64,000 nucleotides of DNA from Paenibacillus melissococcoides (GTDB lineage: Bacteria; Bacillota; Bacilli; Paenibacillales; Paenibacillaceae). A program made the position numbers and the translations under genes. Each line of letters opens with the position of its first letter. The stretch's first letter is position 1. Under the pieces are notes generated by a model. That model was given only the letters and a program-made list of their open reading frames with translations. It had not been told where the DNA came from and searched no databases. The stretch covers positions 235,001-299,000 of the forward strand of contig CALYLO010000007.1 in assembly GCA_944800085.1 (NCBI GenBank), in the 5' to 3' direction. Shown piece after piece: positions 58,568-64,000 of this stretch.

Positions 58568-59470
58568 TTATTCTTCTTCCCGCTTCTCCTGCAGCAGCGC
58601 TTCATAGATATCCCGCTTCGAGACGCCTCTGTCCTTGGCCGCCTGCTTCATGGCCTCTTTGCGCGCGATCCCCCGCTCCTCATAATGCGCCACATGCTCC
58701 TGCTCGCTCAGCTCGCTCCACCAGACGGCGTCCGCCCCGGCCCCCGCCGCGCTTGCGCCGCCTTCCACAACGATGCAATACTCCCCAAGCGGAGGCTTCT
58801 CCTTGAGAAAAGCCAGACAATCGCCAATCGTTCCGCGCACGAAATGTTCGTATCGCTTCGTCATCTCGCGCGCCAACGCGACGCGCCGCCCGGGACCGAA
58901 TGCTTCGGCCATCCGTTCCAGCGTCTTCTCCACCCGATGCGGCGATTCATAAAACAGCAAAGTGCCTGCTTCGGCCGCCAAGGAGGCCAGAATGTCGGCA
59001 GCACGCTTTTTCTCCCGGGGCAAGAACCCGACGAAGGTGAACCGGTCCGTCGGCAGCCCGGAAGCGATAAGCGCGGACAACGCCGCATTCGGGCCGGGGA
59101 TCGGGATGACCGGCAGCCCCGCTTCGATCGCCATCGCCGCCAGATCGGCGCCCGGGTCGGATATGGCCGGAAGCCCGGCGTCGCTCACAAGGGCGATACG
59201 CTTCCCTTCCTGCATTAACCGAATCAGCTCCGGACCGCTGGCCTGCTTATTATGCTCATGATAGCTGTATAACGTCTTGCCTTGAATCTCGAAGTGGCTG
59301 AGCAGCTTCCGCGTCTCGCGCGTATCCTCTGCCGCGATGATATCCGCTTCCCGGAGCATCCGCACGGCCCGGTACGTCATATCCTCCAGATTGCCAATCG
59401 GAGTGCCCACGAGATATAGGCGTCCGCCTTCGTCCTTCCCCTCATAGCTGAATTGCTCATTGATCTCCAT
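58568..59470 (-). CDS. rsmI: 16S rRNA (cytidine1402-2'-O)-methyltransferase
   Basis: SAM-dependent methyltransferase of the tetrapyrrole methylase fold. The 300-residue protein has LYLVGTPIGNLEDMTYRAVRML at the start, EDTRETRKLLSHF, SDAGLPAISDPGADL and PIPGPNAALSALIASGLP, then FVGFLPREKKRA. ATG 59470 is preferred (AAGG 9 bases upstream) over ATG 59479. It overlaps the yabB 3' end; B. subtilis has the small GIY-YIG gene yazA between them, absent here. Confidence 0.95.
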   Translation of the reverse strand: MEINEQFSYEGKDEGGRLYLVGTPIGNLEDMTYRAVRMLREADIIAAEDTRETRKLLSHFEIQGKTLYSYHEHNKQASGPELIRLMQEGKRIALVSDAGLPAISDPGADLAAMAIEAGLPVIPIPGPNAALSALIASGLPTDRFTFVGFLPREKKRAADILASLAAEAGTLLFYESPHRVEKTLERMAEAFGPGRRVALAREMTKRYEHFVRGTIGDCLAFLKEKPPLGEYCIVVEGGASAAGAGADAVWWSELSEQEHVAHYEERGIARKEAMKQAAKDRGVSKRDIYEALLQEKREEE

Positions 59471-60248
59471 ATGACCCATCCTTCAACTGCGGCGACTTGC
59501 CGTAATAGATATCCATTAGTTCCTGGCAATACGTATTTCTTTCATTATAAACGATTAACGGCGGGAGAATACGCACATCCGGCTTGCCGTCGCGCACCGC
59601 TTCGATCAGCACCATATTCGCTTCCGCCCCGATGCGCGGATGCACGAGGCGGATGCGCTTCGGCTCGACCCGGTACGCCCGCATCAAGGCGATGATATCG
59701 CCCAGCCGGGAGGCGCGATGCACCATCGCCAGCTTGCCGCCCGTTCGCAGCCAGCGGGCCGACCGCGCCATCACATCCTCCAGCGTGCATGCCAGCTCAT
59801 GGCGGGCGAGCGCCTGATGCGCGCTCAGCTTCGGCTCTCCGGCCTGCACCGGCATGTATGGCGGATTCACCGTAATCAGCTCATAGAACGGGCGGTCCGC
59901 ATCCGGTTCGAACTCCTTCAGATCCCCTTCGTGAATCCGGATGCGCTCCTCCAGCCCGTTCAGGGCAACGCTGCGGCGAGCCATGTCCGCCAAGCGCGGC
60001 TGGATCTCCAGCCCTTCGATCGCGGCTCTGGTCCGTGTCGACAGCAGCAGTGGAATGACCCCGTTGCCGGTGCACAGATCCATAATCCGGCCCTTGGCCG
60101 GCACCGTGGCGAAGCGTGCCAGCAGAACGGCATCCATCGAGAAGCTGAACACCTCCGGACTCTGAATGATGCGAAGCTCATGAGTCAGCAGATCATCAAG
60201 CCGTTCCGAAGGCTGCAGGATGCCGCTCTCCTTACCGTGTTCCTTCAT
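59457..60248 (-). CDS. yabB: tRNA1(Val) adenine-N6 methyltransferase-like protein YabB (TrmN6 family)
   Basis: SAM methyltransferase of 263 residues: RIIQSPEVFSFSMDAVLLARFA before the SAM motif IMDLCTGNGVIPLLLS (about 56-71), GLEIQPRLADMARRSV, and the catalytic NPPY of adenine-N6 methylases in LITVNPPYMPV (about 130-140). The E. coli relative modifies A37 of tRNA1-Val. AAGGAG lies 13 bases before the ATG, a little far. Overlaps rsmI downstream. Confidence 0.92.
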   Translation of the reverse strand: MKEHGKESGILQPSERLDDLLTHELRIIQSPEVFSFSMDAVLLARFATVPAKGRIMDLCTGNGVIPLLLSTRTRAAIEGLEIQPRLADMARRSVALNGLEERIRIHEGDLKEFEPDADRPFYELITVNPPYMPVQAGEPKLSAHQALARHELACTLEDVMARSARWLRTGGKLAMVHRASRLGDIIALMRAYRVEPKRIRLVHPRIGAEANMVLIEAVRDGKPDVRILPPLIVYNERNTYCQELMDIYYGKSPQLKDGSYGDQ

Positions 60249-60310
60249 TCTATATCGGTAACTCCTTCCTGTTTCTTGTGATTTTGGCCTATCCGATGCA
60301 GCCTGGAGTA

Positions 60311-60357
60311 TGAAGAAAAGCCGTAGGCAGGAATTCGATTCCCCATCACCTACGGCT
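60311..60357 (-). terminator. Intrinsic terminator after yabA
   Basis: AGCCGTAGG and CCTACGGCT arms; the loop holds GGGGAATCGAATTCC, which can also pair; TTTCTTC follows on the minus strand. Confidence 0.85.
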
Positions 60358-60361
60358 CTCG

Positions 60362-60751
60362 TTATTTATTTAGGAAGGAGAGACAGAACAAGCAGTCGCC
60401 TTCCGTTCGTAAATGCCCATAATAGACGTTGCAAATATGAAAGCCTTCATGATACAGCCGCGCTAAGTTGTCGTATCCTTCGCCCACCACATTCTCCTGC
60501 TCTTCCCCTTCGGCGTTCCGGGCATCCGCTGCGGGTGCCGATGCTCCTTCCGCTTCAATAGGGGATTCCGGCTGCTGATCCTGATGCTCCTGATGGAGCA
60601 ATTGGCGCAGCCGCTGGTTCTCCATGCGAAGGCGTTGATTCTCTTCCAGCAGCTCCTTGACGACGTATTTCAGCGCACCCAGCTCTTGATGAAGGTCTCC
60701 CATATGCGTTTCCATATCATGAATTTGCGCAAAAATGTCTTTCTTCTCCAA
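60362..60751 (-). CDS. yabA: Replication initiation control protein YabA
   Basis: Binds DnaA and the DnaN clamp to limit re-initiation. The 129-residue protein has an N-terminal tetramerising coiled coil (about 1-55: DIFAQIHDMETHMGDLHQELGALKYVVKELLEENQRLRMENQRLRQLL), an acidic linker and a C-terminal zinc domain with YHEGFHICNVYYGHLRTEGDCLFCLSFL (one His and three Cys). Starts with TTG at 60751. Clamp loader gene holB is three genes upstream in the same run. Confidence 0.95.
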   Translation of the reverse strand: MEKKDIFAQIHDMETHMGDLHQELGALKYVVKELLEENQRLRMENQRLRQLLHQEHQDQQPESPIEAEGASAPAADARNAEGEEQENVVGEGYDNLARLYHEGFHICNVYYGHLRTEGDCLFCLSFLNK

Positions 60752-60784
60752 GTTCCCACCCCAGAGCGTGAAAAGTACGCTTCA

Positions 60785-61585
60785 TTATTTCACTACGACG
60801 TCGTCAAAAGGAAACTCCTTCACTTTGTTGATATCCGCCAATTGAACGTGAACCTTCCGTTCACCGGCATTCAGGCCGACGACCTTGCCTTCGCCGATCG
60901 ACGTGACTACCCATTTCCCTACCGCCGGAAGCTCTTCCTTGACGCTCTCATAATTATCATGCTCGTATTTCAAGCAGCACATGAGCCGGCCGCACAGACC
61001 GGAAATTTTGGTAGGATTCAACGATAAATTCTGATCTTTGGCCATCTTGATCGAGACCGGCTCGAAATCGCCGAGCCAGGACGAACAGCATAGGACGCGT
61101 CCGCACGGGCCGATGCCGCCGAGCATCTTCGCTTCATCCCGCACCCCAATCTGCCGCAGCTCGATCCGGGTCCGGAAGACGCTCGCCAGGTCTTTGACCA
61201 GCTCGCGGAAATCGACGCGTCCTTCGGCCGTGAAATAAAAAATAATTTTGTTCCGATCAAATGTATATTCGACATCAACCAGCTTCATCTTCAACTGATG
61301 AGCCCGTATCTTGTCCATGCAAGTCGTAAAGGCATCCTTCGCCGCCTGCCGGTTCGAATCCACCAGCGTAGCGTCGGCCTCGTTCGCAATGCGGATGACC
61401 TTCTTCAAGGGAAGTACGACATCATTCTCTCCGACCGTCTTCGGGCCGATGACGACCTTGCCGTATTCGATTCCCCGCGCCGTCTCGACGATAACGTGCT
61501 CATCCCGCTGAACCGGCCATTCCACCGGATCGAAGTAATATATTTTGCCCGCTCGCTTAAAGCGGACGCCGACCACGTTATACAA
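60785..61585 (-). CDS. ricT: RicT (YaaT), PSP1-domain subunit of the Ric complex
   Basis: With RicA and RicF it forms an Fe-S-containing complex that directs RNase Y to mRNA and affects sporulation phosphorelay and biofilm formation. The 266-residue protein has the PSP1 domain (about 60-145) and a Cys-rich stretch GGIGPCGRVLCCSSW...ISGLCGRLMCCLKYEHDNY that supplies cluster ligands. It starts with TTG directly after the holB stop, 6 bases after GGAGGT. Confidence 0.95.
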   Translation of the reverse strand: MYNVVGVRFKRAGKIYYFDPVEWPVQRDEHVIVETARGIEYGKVVIGPKTVGENDVVLPLKKVIRIANEADATLVDSNRQAAKDAFTTCMDKIRAHQLKMKLVDVEYTFDRNKIIFYFTAEGRVDFRELVKDLASVFRTRIELRQIGVRDEAKMLGGIGPCGRVLCCSSWLGDFEPVSIKMAKDQNLSLNPTKISGLCGRLMCCLKYEHDNYESVKEELPAVGKWVVTSIGEGKVVGLNAGERKVHVQLADINKVKEFPFDDVVVK

Positions 61586-62566
61586 TCATGTACCTCCTTG
61601 CACTCCAACCAGAAACTGTTCAAATGCAAGCTGCGGACTGACATTGGCGCGTACCCGCTTCTGCGCTTCTGCTGCCGCGGCCATGCATCGGATCCATCCC
61701 TGCGCCGATTTCGACCAGGCTATTCTGCCTATTGCATCCAGCTGATCGCAAAAGACGAGGTTCTCCTGTCGGTTGAATTGATAATTCAGCATATCACGAA
61801 ACCAGAGGTGGAACAGACGGAACAACATGTCCGTATGTTCTCCAAGCTCGGTCTTGAACACCTTCTGTTGTGCCATAAGAAGTGCGGATGACAACCGTGT
61901 CCCACACTCCTTTCCTAATTGTAACATTACGTTTCTCAGTTCTGCAAACCAATTCTGCTGGCACAGTTCCCTGCCTTCCCCTATTCCGTTGACGAGATGA
62001 ACGGCCGCCCGGGCCAGCAAGACAGAGCAGCCCTCCTCAACCAATGCATGGTAGATAATCTGGGGATCCGGCGGGGTAAAAGGCACCCATTGCGAGCGCG
62101 ATTGAATCGTGGGCAGCATGGCTTGTCCATTGTCCGTAATCAAGATCGCGACGATCGGGCTCATCGGTTCTTCCAAAAATTTGAGCAGGCTGTTGGCCGC
62201 CTGCACGGTCATCGTCTCCGCCTGCTCCATAATATACACTTTCCGGCCTTCCGCCTGGGTGCGGTATGAAAACTCCCGCTGTAGCTCCCGCACCTGATCG
62301 ATTTTAATGCTCTGGCCTTCGGGTGAAATCACATGCACATCCGGGTGATTGCCATGCTCGATCTTGCGGCATGACAAGCATTCGCCGCAGGCGTCATCCA
62401 TTGCGTTCTCGCAGAACAGCGCCTTCGTGAAGGTGAGCGCCGTCTGCAGCCGCCCCGTTCCCTTCGGCCCGCTGAACAAATAGGCATGCGAGACTTTACC
62501 CGAACGCAGACCGTTCTGCAATAGGGTCTTCGCCCGTTCCTGTCCGATTATTTGTTGAAACGACAT
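61586..62566 (-). CDS. holB: DNA polymerase III delta' subunit
   Basis: Clamp-loader subunit. The 326-residue AAA+ protein has FQQIIGQERAKTLLQNGL, a degenerate Walker A (GPKGTGRLQ, with Arg in the place of the canonical Lys), four zinc-type cysteines in FCENAMDDACGECLSC, and the arginine-finger-like SRSQ in QSRSQW. Delta' subunits often do not hydrolyse ATP, so the altered P-loop is in keeping. Between yaaR and ricT as in B. subtilis. Confidence 0.95.
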   Translation of the reverse strand: MSFQQIIGQERAKTLLQNGLRSGKVSHAYLFSGPKGTGRLQTALTFTKALFCENAMDDACGECLSCRKIEHGNHPDVHVISPEGQSIKIDQVRELQREFSYRTQAEGRKVYIMEQAETMTVQAANSLLKFLEEPMSPIVAILITDNGQAMLPTIQSRSQWVPFTPPDPQIIYHALVEEGCSVLLARAAVHLVNGIGEGRELCQQNWFAELRNVMLQLGKECGTRLSSALLMAQQKVFKTELGEHTDMLFRLFHLWFRDMLNYQFNRQENLVFCDQLDAIGRIAWSKSAQGWIRCMAAAAEAQKRVRANVSPQLAFEQFLVGVQGGT

Positions 62567-62597
62567 CGCTTGTAAGTCCTTCCATTCCTGAACGCTG

Positions 62598-63041
62598 TCA
62601 AAAGCTCAAATTGATCAGCATGCCGCGGATCTCTCCGACCTTTTGCAGCAATTCGATTTTGCCTTGTTCCGTCTCCAGCAGTTCCTCCGCCAGAGCAATC
62701 AACGCCGCATCGATCTCCTCGACCAGCTTGTAGCGTTTATTGCGGCCTCGGCGATCCCATCCGCGCGAGTCGCGCAGCGTGATGCCCCGGCGGACCGTAT
62801 CTTCCAGGAACCGCTTCACCATATTCCGGTACTGCCGGAGTTCTCTGACGGTCATCGACTTCGCCAGCCGTTCTCCTTGACGATAAATATCCTGCAGGCG
62901 CTGCTGCAATTCATCTCTGCTCCCTTGGCCGTCCTGCTGCTGCATTATATCCGCAAATGATTTCTGCTGAATGGGCTTCGCTACCGTATCCCCTATGCGC
63001 ATATCTTGGCCGAGGGGCCGGAACCCTGGATTAATTTTCAC
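62598..63041 (-). CDS. yaaR: YaaR family protein (DUF327)
   Basis: A 147-residue, mostly helical protein of unknown function: SFADIMQQQDGQGSRDELQQRLQDIYRQGERLAKSMTVRELRQYRNMVKRFLEDTV, followed by RRGRNKRYKLVEEIDAALIALAEELLE. Conserved across Bacillales between darA and holB. No signal peptide or membrane segment. Confidence 0.92.
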   Translation of the reverse strand: MKINPGFRPLGQDMRIGDTVAKPIQQKSFADIMQQQDGQGSRDELQQRLQDIYRQGERLAKSMTVRELRQYRNMVKRFLEDTVRRGITLRDSRGWDRRGRNKRYKLVEEIDAALIALAEELLETEQGKIELLQKVGEIRGMLINLSF

Positions 63042-63078
63042 TTGTTATCCACCTGCATTCTATCATGCTCTAAATTGA

Positions 63079-63105
63079 GTGTTCAAAGCGGACTTTGTAA
63101 ATTAT
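63079..63105. repeat. Remnant of the TGTTCAAAA inverted-repeat family
   Basis: GTGTTCAAAGCGGACTTTG joins the start of one end (TGTTCAAA) to the complement of the other (AAAGCGGACTTT), as expected of a nearly deleted element. It lies between darA and yaaR. Confidence 0.4.
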
Positions 63106-63108
63106 TGC

Positions 63109-63438
63109 TTAAAATTGTTCGAACCGATCAACAGGCATTACAAATACAGTCGCACCGCCAACCTGCACTTCCACCGGAAGCGGCATATAGGAATCCGTCG
63201 TTCCGCTGAGCGGGGTAACCGGCGTTACTAATTGGTCGCGCACCTTGCAATTGTTACGGATGACGTTCAGAACCGTGCTGACTTGATCATCATTGACACC
63301 GATCATAAAGGTCGTATTGCCTGCCCGCAGAAATCCTCCCGTACTGGCCAGCTTGGTGGCGCGGAAATTCGCTTTCACCAACGCGCTGGACAACCGGTTG
63401 CTGTCTTTGTCCTGAACAATGGCCACAATCATCTTCAT
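63109..63438 (-). CDS. darA: Cyclic-di-AMP receptor DarA (PstA, YaaQ)
   Basis: PII-like trimeric protein that binds c-di-AMP. The 109-residue protein MKMIVAIVQDKDSNRLSSALVKANFRATKLASTGGFLRAGNTTFMIGVNDDQVSTVLNVI has the STGGFLRxGNxT nucleotide segment (about 25-36) typical of the family. ATG 63438 is chosen from AAAGGAGG 8 bases upstream; the longer frame starts inside the untranslated leader. A c-di-AMP riboswitch occurs 8 kb away ahead of yabE. Confidence 0.95.
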   Translation of the reverse strand: MKMIVAIVQDKDSNRLSSALVKANFRATKLASTGGFLRAGNTTFMIGVNDDQVSTVLNVIRNNCKVRDQLVTPVTPLSGTTDSYMPLPVEVQVGGATVFVMPVDRFEQF

Positions 63439-63499
63439 GCCTATCATCCTCCTTTGATTGGTTGAACTCATTTTACCCTAGAATTAAGAATATGGTTAT

Positions 63500-64000
63500 T
63501 TATTTACACATGCGGGGCCCGAAATCCTGCGTTCGCCCGGATAAAATGTCGAATATTTGCTTCTGAAGCACTTCTTCCGTCTGCGAAGCGTCCACGCGCA
63601 CGATTCGGTCGGGGTATTGGCGGGCAAGCCATTCATAGCCCTCCCGGACCGCCTGGTGGAATGCCAGCCGCTCCGTATCCAGCCGGTTCACTTCGCGGGA
63701 GCGGTTCAATCGGATGCGCTCCAGTCCCGCTACCGGATCAATATCGAGCCAGAGCGTAATATCCGGCATCGTATGATGCACGGCGAAGCGGTTGATGTCC
63801 CATACCTCTTCCATTCCTATACCCCGTGCATAGCCTTGGTAAGCAAGACTACTGTCGACGAACCGGTCGCACAGCACGATGGCTCCCCGCTGGAGCGCGG
63901 GCTCCACCCGCTCCACCAGATGCTGACGGCGGGCCGCCGCATAGAGCAGCGCCTCCGTTCGCGGATCCATGCCGACATGCGCCGGATCGAGAATGACGCT
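63500..64000 (-). CDS. tmk: Thymidylate kinase, partial
   Basis: Phosphorylates dTMP. The visible 166 C-terminal codons run in from the right edge (SVILDPAHVGMDPRTEALLYAAARRQHL); the N-terminal P-loop lies outside the window. Seen are the DRF motif (CDRFVDSSLAYQG), the LID-type segment LNRSREVNRLDTE and the substrate region. Followed by darA as in B. subtilis. Confidence 0.95.
   Translation of the reverse strand, partial: SVILDPAHVGMDPRTEALLYAAARRQHLVERVEPALQRGAIVLCDRFVDSSLAYQGYARGIGMEEVWDINRFAVHHTMPDITLWLDIDPVAGLERIRLNRSREVNRLDTERLAFHQAVREGYEWLARQYPDRIVRVDASQTEEVLQKQIFDILSGRTQDFGPRMCK

Noticed and set aside
1..64000. A new defence, toxin-antitoxin, secondary-metabolite or mobile gene system
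   Set aside because: Every gene-length frame that I could support belongs to a known core family in near-ancestral order; unexplained structure is limited to non-coding repeats.

Overview
The window is chromosomal core sequence from a spore-forming, Gram-positive bacterium, most likely a Paenibacillus or close relative. Three things support this: nearly every gene falls in the gene order of the Bacillus subtilis stretch from tmk to lysS; sporulation genes are abundant (spoIIE, spoVG, spoVT, yabG, yabP, yabQ, sspF, fin); and GC content is fairly high by eye, with greA and the nad genes placed in ways I associate with Paenibacillaceae. All genes are on the minus strand, so they read from high to low coordinates, except abrB, which is on the plus strand. 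I found no rRNA, tRNA, CRISPR array, transposase, phage gene or plasmid gene.

Reading with transcription (right to left): 64000-58500 carries tmk (cut by the window edge), the c-di-AMP receptor darA, yaaR, holB, ricT, yabA, yabB and rsmI (replication control and RNA modification). At 58100 sits abrB on the plus strand, with a Spo0A box, facing an HD-domain phosphohydrolase that occupies the place where B. subtilis has metS. 56300-51200 holds tatD, a c-di-AMP (ydaO-type) riboswitch ahead of the cell-wall protein gene yabE, then rnmV, ksgA and yabG. 51150-44000 holds veg, sspF, ispE, purR, yabJ, spoVG, glmU, prs, pth and fin. 43900-34100 holds mfd, a PpiC-type lipoprotein foldase, spoVT, yabM, yabN, HU and yabO. 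A complete queuosine-precursor operon (queC-queD-queE-queF) under a preQ1 riboswitch is inserted at 33990-31180, between yabO and yabP. Next come yabP, yabQ, divIC, yabR, a 1.1-kb gene-free gap with a 41-nt tandem repeat, spoIIE, yabS, yabT, tilS, hpt and ftsH. NAD genes nadA-nadB-nadC precede coaX; then hslO, yacD, cysK, the folate operon (pabB-pabA-pabC-folP-folB-folK-yazB), dusB, greA and lysS. The left edge holds a GH95 glycoside hydrolase gene interrupted by a frameshift.

Regulatory sequence is unusually readable here: two riboswitches, a 21-bp-spaced spoIIE promoter of Spo0A type, a sigma-H spoVG promoter, Spo0A boxes at abrB, a PurBox at purR, tandem consensus promoters at veg and many intrinsic terminators. 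Unexplained structure is concentrated in gaps: the 41-nt tandem repeat, a family of inverted-repeat elements sharing a TGTTCAAAA-type end, and a degenerate TGCA-rich repeat. I see no new multi-gene system; the most novel material is in these non-coding elements.
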